A stretch of 64,000 bases of DNA from Pycnococcus provasolii (GCA_049487715.1 CP150586.1:186001-250000), one strand, 5' to 3'; positions 20,110 through 30,470 are shown, numbered from the stretch's first letter. Notes: generated from the letters alone by a model not told the origin. Numbers and translations are program-made.

Positions 20110-22185
20110 TTATTGCTTAGCCTTGAGAGCATTATACACTTCGCGTTCCATCGCAAGATGGGTGCCGGTTTGACGCCATCTCGACTCGGGCGTGCCGCAG
20201 GATCCAACCTTGATCTTGTCGCCCTGTACAGTCAAGCATTGGTTGGAATTTTGCAGGGTAACCTCCACCTCCCCAAGCACCGACCCTTCCACTTTCTTTA
20301 TCTTCGCCTTCTGACTAAAGTCGCTGCCATCGATAGCACAGACCGACGTTCGGAAATCGGAGGAGCCTTTTGTGCCCAAGCATTGGTCACTAAGATAGCC
20401 TTTCAGACCCTTGCAGCAGTTTCCATCGTCGTCTCGATTAGCCATGTGCCACCATTGCGTCGACAGCGTGTCAGTATTGCACGACTTCAATTCCGCAGGG
20501 CCGTCGGCCATTTTCGCATGGCCCATCATCCATTGTACTGGTCGACTGTCGCTTCGATCCAAACATTTCCCTGGTGCCACCACGCTCTCGAGGCGAAAGA
20601 TCTCGTCCGGCAGAACGCGTGCTTTCTCGTAGATGTCGTGGAAAAAGTCTAGGTAGTAGTCAAATGTTTTGCACTTCAGTCGCTGTCTCACTTCGTTGTA
20701 CTCGTGCATATCCTCGTTTTGTCCGGTGGGACCCTGGAACCTCGCAAAGTCCGGGTACTGCAGCGTGACATTCTCAAAGGCGCCAAGCCATCCATGAACC
20801 GCCCTCCAGCGATTGCGGTGCACATCGCCATTGATGTGGTAATGTGCCTTTGTCTTTGGATCATTCGTTCGCCACATGTGCGCAATGTACGCCGGCTCGG
20901 CATGCGTGATCTCGCCGCCGCAAAGCCAAATGCGCAGGCTCTGGTCAATGTTCTCGCCACCCCATCCGGTCATCTCCGAGTCGTAGCCGCCAAGCTGCTT
21001 CCACCACCACTTCGTCATCGCGAAGAGTCCTCCGGACATCATGGGCACCCATCTCGGCGTCGTGGCATCGTGGAATCGGTTGTTGAACCACTTGAACTCG
21101 GAGTCCCAAGCGAAGTAGCAGCTTGCCATGCCCTGTCCTGGTCTCGGCCGCATGTGCATCATTTCTTGCCAGGTAACGACATCCAGGCTGGTGATGGTGG
21201 GGATGGTGACGCGTTTCGGGTTCACGTTGAGCTCGTTGAGCAGGTGTTTGCTCCACGCAGGATCGGGCTTCACGTGGCAGTCGAACACGGCGATGCTATC
21301 TCCCTTGGCAGCATTTGCGCCCGTCGTTCTTGCATTCATGAGTCCAATCGTTCTGTCATGTCTCAGGAAGCGCACTTTCTCGCGCACCTTGGCCCACGTC
21401 TGTGCGTCCGTCCCTCTGAAGTCGCCCTTTGGCCAGAACGTCTCAAGCGGCGGGTTGCTGCCGTCGTCGACGATGACCACCTCCTCGAGCACATCCTCCG
21501 GCGTGAAGTCGACGAAGCTCTTCGCGGTCATGACCATGAGTTCGTCTTCGCCGGCGCACGGGAGCACGACGCTCATCGTCTTGATTGACCCAGGCGCGGG
21601 CATGGGATCGTCCCCGAGGGACGACGCTGACGACTGCGCCGTCTGCTGTTGGTGTCCTCTTAGGAGTGCTTCTTTGGGATTTGAAGCGAGCGCCTGAACC
21701 GGCTGTGCTGCTGCTGCATCTTTCGGTTTCAGTGAGGCTGCTGCTTCTGCTGATGCTGCTGCTATTGCCAAGTCATGATCTTCTTCTCTCATAACTTTCT
21801 GTCTGTACGCTCTTTTTTGCGCGAACGACTTCCACGCCTGCGCTTCTTCCCGCCATCGCACGGCAGTTTCACGCGTCGCTTGCATGACTTTCGTGGGTAT
21901 GGGTAACTCACTCGCACCAGGTAAGTCACTGTGATTCGCAGTAAACTCACCAAACGATCGCGAAACGGCGATAAGAAACCCGATTATCATAATCAACACC
22001 AAAACCACCATCAGCCGAAAAGGGATCACAAGGAGGCGTATCCAGAGAGAGCGACAAAACACCCCATAACGAGCATGGTGGATCTTCGCATCTTGGGAGT
22101 CTGCTAAATCATCTAAGGGATCAAGGCTACTACTCACAGCATACGACGAGTCACTGCGGCTCGAGCTCTTCTGATGCGGCGCCAT
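20110..22185 (-). CDS. GT27 polypeptide N-acetylgalactosaminyltransferase with ricin-B domain
   Basis: A 691-residue Golgi-type enzyme of the GT27 family that starts mucin-type O-glycosylation by adding GalNAc to Ser/Thr. A signal anchor lies at about residues 49-75 (IPFRLMVVLVLIMIIGFLIA), then a stem. The GT-A core has VVLPCAGEDELMVMTAKSF, the first conserved DDG (EEVVIVDDGS), DRTIGLMNARTTGANAAKGD and the metal-binding DxH as FDCHVKP (Asp302, His304). The second GT27 block reads MSGGLFAMTKWWWKQLGGYD, then MTGWGGENIDQSLRIWLCGG. The C-terminal 130 residues form a ricin-B-like lectin with CLD and QW-type repeats. The first ATG is at 22185; the upstream extension opens only with TTG. GT27 enzymes are best known from animals and apicomplexans, so presence in an apparent alga is notable. 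Substrate is inferred. Confidence 0.85.
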   Translation of the reverse strand: MAPHQKSSSRSDSSYAVSSSLDPLDDLADSQDAKIHHARYGVFCRSLWIRLLVIPFRLMVVLVLIMIIGFLIAVSRSFGEFTANHSDLPGASELPIPTKVMQATRETAVRWREEAQAWKSFAQKRAYRQKVMREEDHDLAIAAASAEAAASLKPKDAAAAQPVQALASNPKEALLRGHQQQTAQSSASSLGDDPMPAPGSIKTMSVVLPCAGEDELMVMTAKSFVDFTPEDVLEEVVIVDDGSNPPLETFWPKGDFRGTDAQTWAKVREKVRFLRHDRTIGLMNARTTGANAAKGDSIAVFDCHVKPDPAWSKHLLNELNVNPKRVTIPTITSLDVVTWQEMMHMRPRPGQGMASCYFAWDSEFKWFNNRFHDATTPRWVPMMSGGLFAMTKWWWKQLGGYDSEMTGWGGENIDQSLRIWLCGGEITHAEPAYIAHMWRTNDPKTKAHYHINGDVHRNRWRAVHGWLGAFENVTLQYPDFARFQGPTGQNEDMHEYNEVRQRLKCKTFDYYLDFFHDIYEKARVLPDEIFRLESVVAPGKCLDRSDSRPVQWMMGHAKMADGPAELKSCNTDTLSTQWWHMANRDDDGNCCKGLKGYLSDQCLGTKGSSDFRTSVCAIDGSDFSQKAKIKKVEGSVLGEVEVTLQNSNQCLTVQGDKIKVGSCGTPESRWRQTGTHLAMEREVYNALKAKQ

Positions 22186-22702
22186 GACGACTTTTGACGA
22201 ACGATTCCGAGCGCGAGCGCGATCCGAAACGCCCCCCGGGAAATGGGGCAGGCCAAAAACGGACCCCCTAGGGAAGTTCGCCAAATGGCGGAGGTTTGGG
22301 GATGCACCTTTGAACGCGTAGTGGAACGTGTCCTGGAAAAACCGGGCCCTTTTACCACACCTTTTACCTTTACTTATGTTTGGCCCTTGTGTTGGTGCGC
22401 GAAGAGAGTCCTACAAATTCCCCGAGTCGGAAGGAGGTGGCGGTGGGAAACGTCGCGTGACGTGCGCATAGACGCCACGCGAGGAGGGGCGACACGTTTT
22501 GCCTTGTGTGTGGTGAGAGGGGTGCTCCGCCGCTCCCACTTACCCACTCACCAGCGCACGTTGCGCTCGGGGGGGGGGGGGTTGGGGTTTGAAAAAAGGG
22601 AAAGAGGGGGAGACCCCGCAAAGGAAAAAAATTTTTTTTTTTTTTTAAGGGGGATTTTTTCTCAAAAGGAAGAAGGAGAAAAAAATTTTTTTTTTTTGTT
22701 GG

Positions 22703-22739
<37 letters not shown>

Positions 22740-22770
22740 TTTTTTTTTTTTTTTAGGATTCTTCCTCCTT

Positions 22771-22832
<62 letters not shown>

Positions 22833-23759
22833 GGGGGGGTGGGGGGTTGGTGGTGGGTTGTTTTTTTTTTACTGGAAACAAAAACCATCCGCGAGAATAT
22901 GAGGCGCGGCGAGGTATCTTCGAGGTGCGAGTTTTTCCTCGAGCACGCGCACAGCGTGCGGGTCACGAGGTGTGGCAAGTACGGCCGCTTCGCAGCGTGT
23001 TCTTCGAGTACAAGCCTGTTCTGACGGACACGCCGCATCAGGTGGATGAAGCTATTAAGAACACCAAAGCACTGAAGTACATCATTGCGTTCAAGTGGAC
23101 CTGATTGATATGAGGAGTTCTCCTTATGTGAATATCATGCTCAGCTACACAGGTGTACGGCGGACGTTCGTGCCATTGGACCTAAGTTGGTTGTAGCTAT
23201 CGTAAGTGGATAGATTTCATGTTTGAGTTTTCTTTGCGTGCCGAAACGCGCAACATACTACGATCGACAAGCGAACCCGCGAGCTACGTGCCGTGGAAGC
23301 TGAACGCTATCAACACATTTTACGAGCAAAAGGGCGTGGGGGAACTTGTAAAAGGGAATTTCGCAACCGAGTTGCCAGTTGCAAGCTCGCGGCCGGCCGG
23401 TGTTTTTGTGAGTTGATTAAGGTGGTCAAGACTCAAGAGACTCCAGAGCCCGGCCCATGGGCTCACTAGACTAAGGTTACTTCCTAAAGGTACTGCGCAC
23501 TTGCCAGAAACCACTCTTGCAAGAACCACCCTTGCAACTTAACTTGCAAGAACCACTCGTGCCAGCAGCTCCGTTGTCCGTGCGAGTCACTCGCAGTCAA
23601 AGCGGGTCAAGACTGCTCACCTAGGAAGGGGGGGGTTGCTTGCTCTCCAGGGACCCCGGGGGGGTGCGGCCTGCCGGAGGGTCCGGTCCGGCCGGAAGTT
23701 CAAAAAAAAACAACTTTCCTCAAACTTTTTTTTTCATTCCATTCCCCCCCCCCGCGGCC
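22186..23759. other. Intergenic region around a homopolymer tract
   Basis: There is no supportable gene. A homopolymer tract splits the region. To its right, a 75-codon frame ends at 23104 (it contains FFEYKPVLTDTPHQVDEAIK) and a 65-codon frame spans 23219-23416; both may be remnants, but no family was recognised. At 23505-23560 short ACTTGCAAGAACCAC-type phrases repeat. The right end is the leader of the large channel gene. Confidence 0.45.
22568..22872. repeat. Poly-A/T/G homopolymer tract (possible assembly artefact)
   Basis: Long runs of T (up to about 35) and one run of more than 50 G, interrupted by few other bases. The composition is unlike all flanking DNA. It may reflect poor consensus rather than biology. 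A second, longer tract of the same kind lies at 33939-35262. Confidence 0.75.
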
Positions 23760-26700
23760 ATGGCGTCCATGCCAAATGTGAGAAATGGGTCACGGCCGCA
23801 TCCGTCGTCCATGTCGTCATCGGCGGTTCACCCTTACCATCCTGATGAGGATGGTGCTGGTGAGTCAGGGTTGAACATGCTTTTGGCGCGTGCGGATGAT
23901 TCGTCCTTGGGGGGTGCTATACGTGACGATACGCGGAGAGGTCTTGCTGTGGACGGTGGTGGTGTTTCTTCAGAGGCCTTGGATGATTCGTCCTTTGATG
24001 GTGGTGGTGACTCCAGTGGTGACCCTGGTGACTCCGGTGAAGGTGATGATAAAGCGTTCCAGGCGATGACGCTTAAGCACCGTCTCGAGCTCATTAGCAC
24101 GGGAAATAACGCGTACTTGTTCATCTCGCCGGAAAACCCGCTGAGACAGTTCTGCGTGAAAGTCGTCATCAGCGCGTGGTTCGACAAAGTTATCCTCGTA
24201 TGCATCCTCGCCAACTGCGCATTCCTTGCCATGGACGACGCAGGATGCAAAGACACGTGTCGGACGGCGGTAGACGGCGCAGAGTTCGTGTTCACCTTCG
24301 TGTTCACCGCCGAGTTCATACTCAAAACAGTCTCGCACTGCCTGTTCTTCGGGCCAAAGGCGTACATCAACTCCGCGTGGAACTGCCTCGACATGCTGTG
24401 CGTCGTGACTGCGTACCTGCAGTACGTCGGCGCAGGAGGAAACGTGTCCGGCCTGCGCGCCTTCCGTGCGATGCGGCCACTGCGCGCCGTCAAAGCTCTA
24501 CCCGGCCTGCGTGTTCTCGTCGCCACACTCATGGAGTCGCTGCCACTGCTAAGAGACGTCGCGCTCATGCTCGTGTGGCTTCTGCTCGTGTTTGGAATCG
24601 TTGGCGTGCAAATGTTCATGGGAAAGCTGACGAGCAGGTGCGTCGTGGTTGAGCCGCAGTTCCAAGACGAGGTCATCGGAAGCATCGTGCCTGGCATGCG
24701 CGAGTCGGTGTGCGCGTCGAGCGTCGCCGGGTACGGCACGTGCCCAACCGGTAGCGAGTGCCGCGACGTGGGCATGAATCCTGACAACGGATTCACGTCG
24801 TTCGACAACTTCCTGTGGGCAAGCCTCTCCATCATGCGCGTCGTCGTGCTGAAGTCGTGGTCAAAGCTCTACGTGGTCACCATGGCCGCGTCCGGGGACA
24901 TCGCCATTCCATTTTACCTCCTGCTCGTGCTCACCGGCTCGTACTTCGCCGTCAAGCTGCTAGTAGTCGTGCTTGTTGGGAAGTTCGCTCAGGTCAGCGC
25001 CATCCTCGAGCAGGAGCTTGCGGAGGCGAGAAGCGTGTCGATGTGGACACGCGTGAAGCTCGCGATGGGAATGACGGTGATACCGCGCTCGGATCAGGAT
25101 CGGCACGTTTTCGCGCTCTACTTCAAAACCTTCGTCGCCAGTCCACCCGTCGAGAGAGTGATCACCTCGCTCATCATCGCCAATACCGTGACAATGGCGA
25201 TGGAGCACTACGGTATGAGCGATGACATGAAACACTGGTTCGGTCTCATCAACCTGATGTTCACGGTTTGCTTCAGCATAGAGTTCCTGATGAAGCTCGC
25301 CGGCGAGGGTGTGTACGACTACTGGTCATCCGCCTCAAATAACCTCGACGGCATCTGCGTGCTCGTCTCTGTGGCTGAGCTGTACGCGAATGTTCCAAAC
25401 TCAGGACTCAGTGCACTGCGCAGTTTTCGTCTCCTTCGCATCCTTCGAAGTCTGCGTGCCCTGCAGAAGATTGACAGCCTACGCAAAACGATGCTCATGG
25501 TGATTCGCGGAGCAACAGCGCTCTCGGACTTTGTCGCGCTTACCATGGTGTTCATCTTCATCTTCTGCCTTCTGGGAATGCAGGTGTTCGGAGGTCAGCC
25601 GGCTTTTGATGCCCTGCCACATTCAAATTATACAGCCGGTGACCCTGTTCCGAGAGTGCCCGCGAATGTCGGAACATTTGATCCAGATGGGCGCCGCAAC
25701 TTCAATAGCCTTCCGGAGGCGGCGATGACGGTCCTGGAGATGCTTACAGCGAACAACTGGATCTACGTCATGCACCGCGGTATGCAGGCGGCAGGGGATG
25801 CCGCGAGTCTTTATTTTCTAAGCTGGATCTTCCTTGGTCACCTCACTCTCCTGACGCTGTTTCTTGCGATTGTCATCACGCAGACGCAATCACCTGATGA
25901 AGAGAAGCCTCAGGTCGAGGAAAACAAGTCGCCGAAAGGCTCGCCTCGCAAAGCTCTTCAGCCAAAGAGTAGTGATGAGCGCAGCAGGACTGCCCTAAAA
26001 TTGCCGGAGGAGGAGAAATCGCAAAGAAAGACAGTTCGCGATTCGCGCGTCAAGCCAGTCAAAATGAAGCTGATGCCCGATGCCCTCCGAGACGTAGCCA
26101 AGATGAAAATATTTCTCGTAAGCATCGACGAAAAGTATGGCGTTGGCGATGTGGACGAGGAAGATCTGACGGACCCTGAAGAAGCGGCGAAGAAGGCAGA
26201 GGAGAGCGAGGAAGAGGAGCTGGATATTCCGCCCGTTCCTGAAGGACTGACTGCGCTTACGAACGCAGACGAAGCTGCAGATGACGCTGACTACGGGTCA
26301 TTTCTGAAACCCATGAGCCTCTATCCAATGGAGGCGTTTGGATACGGCAAAGCTAAGATCGAAATAAGCCCGCGCAAGAGCAAGCGACGTATGTCACTGC
26401 AAGGTGGTGCCAAGCATGCGTCATTCGGGTCTCAGGGTGGTAGCCCGCCGCAGGGTGCATCGGGAAGGGGGTCAGGAAGAGCGGCGAAGTCAGGCAGAAG
26501 TTCGGGGCGGACTGTGATATCCAGCTCGCATAGCGATAGTTCCGATTCTCTGAAGGAACACATCGACGAGGCGCATGACGCGCCTACCCCTGCACGAGAG
26601 CGAGTTCGAGAATCTCCGGAGCAACCGAAAACGCAATTTTTGAGACAAGCTTCCGCGAGCCCAAAAGGTGAGTATGGGGGCAGCTACTCGAGCCGCAAAG

Positions 26701-29700
26701 GCGGGCTGAAGTTCGTTCCGTCGATGACTTCGATCCACGAGGAGGAAGAACGGCGCCGCAGCTTGGCTCAAGACGAAGCCAGTAGAGACGCCTTTTTCCC
26801 GACGCAAGCAATGGCGCGGCGCACGTCACTGGTTCCCGCGGACAGCGGTGGTGGTCGTACTGATACGGGTGGTGGTGGTCTGATGGGAATGGTGGATGCA
26901 ATGTACCCACCGCCAGCCCAGCCAGCGGATGCTTGGGGTGCGCCTGCGGCAATCGCATCATCACCTGCGACATCGGCGACGACCATGAATGCAGTCGAGG
27001 CATTCGTTCAACAGCAGCAGCCCAGTTATGGAGCTGGCGGTGGCGGAGTATCCACGCGTCGAGACGATGAAGCAGGACGATATACGCCTAAACGCCCGAC
27101 ACCGCGTCAGGCCTTCCCAAATTTGACGCCTGGGCGAGGTGGAATTCCAACACCTCGTCGATCGCCCGGTTCAGCACGAGCTCGGACTTCCAAAGGGGGG
27201 TTTTCTGCACGGAGCATGGGAAGCGACGTAAGTGGCCCTTCGTTAGCGGAAGAGCCCATTAGTCTAACGGAGGATGACTGTGTGCAGCTCAGCATTTACC
27301 AATACGGCCCGCAGGGTCCAAATGCACCCATGCCTGAGTTTGGTGACGACATCACGATGGCAATGGTGGTTCGAGAGTACACGGGCGGGGACGATAACAT
27401 CGACGATGGCACGGGGGGAGAAGGGCCAGTGCTCCTTCGCCGCGGCGTTGAGAACCCGTTCAAATTCACTTTCGGCGGAGCATCGGCTGGCGACCATATT
27501 GTCGAGGGCATGGAGGTTGCTCTTCCGTCGCTGCCCATGGGCTGCAAGGCAAATCTTTTCTGCCACGCGGAATACGCTGCCGGCTTAAAGGACGCCGACG
27601 GCAATGTCGTCATTGGGAAACACCTCATATTTGATATCGAGGTGCTTGACGTGCGAAAGAGCTGGATGGTCGGCAACCGACCACCCGGGCCGGTGACCGA
27701 GTCGACCATTTACCCTGACGCTGATGACGAAGCGACGGATAGCATGTTGCTAGGTCAGGCAAATCGCGTTCGATCGCGAGCGACCAAGGAAGACGTCGAA
27801 CGTCGCCTGGCGGAAAAAGCGCGGAACACGCCTTGGCAATCCGGCTCGCCAGTCAAAGAGAGCAGAGATCAATCTAACAGCGGTGGAATAGGGAGGTTTA
27901 CGCTCAATGACGGCATGACCACTGAGGAGGAAGATCAGCGTCGGCAAAGAAGATCTTCGCTTTCAGTTTCGCTGCAACAAATGGCTTCGTCGATGTCAAG
28001 CTTTTCCATGAGAAATGTGGGAAGCTTCTCAGGCGCCGACTCCTCGAAATCGAGTCCGTCTCCAAGCCAAATTCGTCGCAGCTTTAGTCGCCGACGCAGC
28101 TCCATGTACAAGGCGCGGAACTCGCTCTTCAAAACTGATTCAGGTTATCTCGCACAGAGGTTTGCGGCGGTAAAGTCGATGGCCAGGGACAGTTTCATCG
28201 GCAATACGTATAAGACACTGAGGTATCGAAAGAACAGCTTTATGCTTTTCAGCGAGGGCAATCGTTTTCGACGCATGTGCAAGGCTGTCGTTTCTCACAA
28301 ATCGTTTGAAGGCCTAATCCTAACGCTCATTTGCATCGGCGGCGTATTCCTTGCTATCGACGATCCACGACTTGACAAGAAGAGCGCGCTTAAGCAAGTG
28401 CTCGTGTACTGCGACATGGTATTCACGTGCATTTACACGGTAGAGATGCTTTTGAAAATGGTGGCAAACGGCTTTTGCATGCACGAAGGTTCCTACTGGC
28501 AAAATGGTTGGAACCAGCTTGACGGAATCATCGTCTGCACGAGTCTAGCTAGCATCACGGGAAGCGATGAGCTCAGCATCGTGCGTGTTTTCAGGCTCTT
28601 ACGCGTTCTTCGTCCACTCCGGATGATTTCGCGCATCGAAGGCATGCAGATAGTCGTGAACACGGTCATCCATGCATTCCCGTCAATCATCAACATTGTC
28701 ATGTTCGGCATTTTTCAGACCATTGTATTCGCCATCATGATGACGCAGATGTTCAATGGACGCCTTGGACGGTGCAACGATAGTGTCATTGATGGCGTGC
28801 AGGTTCTCGCCAAGGACGCTTGTGTGCCCACAGGTGTGAAGTTCGTCTGCAACCTGGACGAGGGCGACGTCTGCGAGCTCGAGGAGCACGGCACGCTGGT
28901 CGTGCGTCACTGGTTTAGCCCATACCTGAACTTTGATCACATTGGGGAGAGCCTAAAGAGCCTTTTCGTGCTCACGACTCTCGACAATTGGGTTGACGTA
29001 GCGCACGCTGCGATGGATGCGAAGGGAGTTGACATGATTCCTCAGCGAAACACCAACGCGGTTCTTGGTAGCTTCAGCGTCATTAGCTTCGTCATCCTTG
29101 GTAGCATATTCTGGCCGTGCATGTTCATCGGAACACTCGTCGACCACTACCTCAAGGTAGCCTCCAAGGGTGGTTCGAGTGCCCTTGAGACGTCGATGCA
29201 GGCTGAAGCGATGGAGCGGCGGCGTAAGGAGCAGATCGTGGAAAAAATGGCGCAGTACTACCGTCTACAAGTTGAGCCGAAGCTGATCGCGCCGAGGATG
29301 GCGCTCCGACGTACTTTTTTTAAGCTCGTCACGTCGACGCCCTTCGACTACTTCATCGTCGTTTGCATTTTGGTTAACACCGCGTGCATGGCGGTAACGT
29401 TTAAGGGTATGGATCGCGAGCTTGAAATGGTCCTGGGAATTACCAACTTTGCCTTCAACGGTGTCTTCATGCTGGAGGCGGTACTCAAGCTCATCGGGCT
29501 AGGATGGGAACAGTACCAGAGGAGCTCGTGGAATCGCTTCGACCTATTCCTTATTGTGGTGAATTTACCCGAATTCTTCATCACGGTGGGTGCGGGGCTG
29601 ACAGTCTTCCGGATATTCCGCATCGGTAGGCTATTCCGCCTTCTCAAGCGTGCGAAAGGCCTTCGGGCTCTCTTCGAGACGGCAATCACCGCACTTCCAT

Positions 29701-30389
29701 CGATTGGAAACGTTAGCAGTCTGCTATTCTTGCTCATCTTCATGTATGCCATTCTTGGCATGAATCTCTTTGGTACTGGCCGTCTCGAGGAGCACGAGCA
29801 CCCTCGCTTGAGTGATCGGTTCAAGTTCGAAGGTTTTGGGAACTCGCTCATTGTGCTATGGCGCGTCTTCACTGGCGACGAGTGGAGCATGATGATGCGC
29901 AGCGCGGCAAAATGCAAGGTGGGCCGACCGTGTCCAAGTCCCTTTGACGACATTCTGTCAATGGCCTACTTTTCGAGCTTTCTGATCCTTGCACGCTACG
30001 TTCTGCTCAACCTGATCGTCGCCGTGCTACTGGAAAAATTTCTCAACAGGGCGAAGGAGGAGAACTTGCTCGAGGTTGACACATTCTTTGCGATGGTGCG
30101 TAAGCGATTCCTCCTCAGCAAATTTGAGCAAAAGATGAAGATGGCTGCAAGCGGCACGATGGCACGGGAATCGCGAGCAAGCTTGGAAAAGCGCATCGCG
30201 GAGAAGAAGCGCCGCGAAGTTGAGCTGCTTCGTAAGGCTGAGGAGCTACGCAGCCGCCCTCGTCCTCTTCAGGGCCCCTTCCCGAAATCCATTCGATCGG
30301 CGGATCCCAAGTGGCTGCGCGAACACACGATGAAGATGCGCGAGATTGCGAAGGCTGACATGGAGGAGGAAAAGGAGAACCGAAACTAA
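23760..30389 (+). CDS. Four-repeat voltage-gated cation channel with FKBP-like domain in the II-III loop
   Basis: A 2209-residue protein with four six-segment repeats, the layout of Cav, Nav and NALCN channels. S4 helices are rich in Arg: RAFRAMRPLRAVK (I), RSFRLLRILRSLRALQK (II), RVFRLLRVLRPLRMISR (III) and RIFRIGRLFRLLKRAK (IV). Repeat I starts near residue 120, repeat II near 460, repeat III near 1520 and repeat IV near 1870. The pore positions equivalent to EEEE read Lys365 (VVLKSWSKL), Asn665 (LTANNWIYV), Asp1742 (TTLDNWVDV) and Asp2040 (FTGDEWSMM), which fits no known class. The II-III loop is about 750 residues, Ser-rich and charged. Residues 1169-1302 within it resemble an FKBP domain (ENPFKFTFGG, IVEGMEVALPSLPMGCKA, HAEYAAG, HLIFDIEVLDV). 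The C-terminus is basic and helical. The chosen ATG (GCCATGG) is the first in frame. Ion selectivity cannot be predicted safely. Confidence 0.93.
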   Translation: MASMPNVRNGSRPHPSSMSSSAVHPYHPDEDGAGESGLNMLLARADDSSLGGAIRDDTRRGLAVDGGGVSSEALDDSSFDGGGDSSGDPGDSGEGDDKAFQAMTLKHRLELISTGNNAYLFISPENPLRQFCVKVVISAWFDKVILVCILANCAFLAMDDAGCKDTCRTAVDGAEFVFTFVFTAEFILKTVSHCLFFGPKAYINSAWNCLDMLCVVTAYLQYVGAGGNVSGLRAFRAMRPLRAVKALPGLRVLVATLMESLPLLRDVALMLVWLLLVFGIVGVQMFMGKLTSRCVVVEPQFQDEVIGSIVPGMRESVCASSVAGYGTCPTGSECRDVGMNPDNGFTSFDNFLWASLSIMRVVVLKSWSKLYVVTMAASGDIAIPFYLLLVLTGSYFAVKLLVVVLVGKFAQVSAILEQELAEARSVSMWTRVKLAMGMTVIPRSDQDRHVFALYFKTFVASPPVERVITSLIIANTVTMAMEHYGMSDDMKHWFGLINLMFTVCFSIEFLMKLAGEGVYDYWSSASNNLDGICVLVSVAELYANVPNSGLSALRSFRLLRILRSLRALQKIDSLRKTMLMVIRGATALSDFVALTMVFIFIFCLLGMQVFGGQPAFDALPHSNYTAGDPVPRVPANVGTFDPDGRRNFNSLPEAAMTVLEMLTANNWIYVMHRGMQAAGDAASLYFLSWIFLGHLTLLTLFLAIVITQTQSPDEEKPQVEENKSPKGSPRKALQPKSSDERSRTALKLPEEEKSQRKTVRDSRVKPVKMKLMPDALRDVAKMKIFLVSIDEKYGVGDVDEEDLTDPEEAAKKAEESEEEELDIPPVPEGLTALTNADEAADDADYGSFLKPMSLYPMEAFGYGKAKIEISPRKSKRRMSLQGGAKHASFGSQGGSPPQGASGRGSGRAAKSGRSSGRTVISSSHSDSSDSLKEHIDEAHDAPTPARERVRESPEQPKTQFLRQASASPKGEYGGSYSSRKGGLKFVPSMTSIHEEEERRRSLAQDEASRDAFFPTQAMARRTSLVPADSGGGRTDTGGGGLMGMVDAMYPPPAQPADAWGAPAAIASSPATSATTMNAVEAFVQQQQPSYGAGGGGVSTRRDDEAGRYTPKRPTPRQAFPNLTPGRGGIPTPRRSPGSARARTSKGGFSARSMGSDVSGPSLAEEPISLTEDDCVQLSIYQYGPQGPNAPMPEFGDDITMAMVVREYTGGDDNIDDGTGGEGPVLLRRGVENPFKFTFGGASAGDHIVEGMEVALPSLPMGCKANLFCHAEYAAGLKDADGNVVIGKHLIFDIEVLDVRKSWMVGNRPPGPVTESTIYPDADDEATDSMLLGQANRVRSRATKEDVERRLAEKARNTPWQSGSPVKESRDQSNSGGIGRFTLNDGMTTEEEDQRRQRRSSLSVSLQQMASSMSSFSMRNVGSFSGADSSKSSPSPSQIRRSFSRRRSSMYKARNSLFKTDSGYLAQRFAAVKSMARDSFIGNTYKTLRYRKNSFMLFSEGNRFRRMCKAVVSHKSFEGLILTLICIGGVFLAIDDPRLDKKSALKQVLVYCDMVFTCIYTVEMLLKMVANGFCMHEGSYWQNGWNQLDGIIVCTSLASITGSDELSIVRVFRLLRVLRPLRMISRIEGMQIVVNTVIHAFPSIINIVMFGIFQTIVFAIMMTQMFNGRLGRCNDSVIDGVQVLAKDACVPTGVKFVCNLDEGDVCELEEHGTLVVRHWFSPYLNFDHIGESLKSLFVLTTLDNWVDVAHAAMDAKGVDMIPQRNTNAVLGSFSVISFVILGSIFWPCMFIGTLVDHYLKVASKGGSSALETSMQAEAMERRRKEQIVEKMAQYYRLQVEPKLIAPRMALRRTFFKLVTSTPFDYFIVVCILVNTACMAVTFKGMDRELEMVLGITNFAFNGVFMLEAVLKLIGLGWEQYQRSSWNRFDLFLIVVNLPEFFITVGAGLTVFRIFRIGRLFRLLKRAKGLRALFETAITALPSIGNVSSLLFLLIFMYAILGMNLFGTGRLEEHEHPRLSDRFKFEGFGNSLIVLWRVFTGDEWSMMMRSAAKCKVGRPCPSPFDDILSMAYFSSFLILARYVLLNLIVAVLLEKFLNRAKEENLLEVDTFFAMVRKRFLLSKFEQKMKMAASGTMARESRASLEKRIAEKKRREVELLRKAEELRSRPRPLQGPFPKSIRSADPKWLREHTMKMREIAKADMEEEKENRN

Positions 30390-30452
30390 TCAGACACGAG
30401 AGAGTTGCGGACTTCTTTTTGTGTATTTTTGTGTATCAAATGCTGTAAAGTA

Positions 30453-30470
30453 CATTTCATTACTGAATTA
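30453..30470. promoter_or_regulatory. 18 bp motif in convergent spacer (copy 2)
   Basis: CATTTCATTACTGAATTA, 64 bp after the channel stop codon and 22 bp before the end of the converging NVL gene. It matches the copies at 20072 and 61967 in at least 16 of 18 positions. Role unknown; a 3'-end processing signal or a mobile relic are possible. Confidence 0.5.

Noticed and set aside
22370-23038. Pro/Lys-rich minus-strand protein
   Set aside because: The frame is created by the poly-G and poly-T tract.
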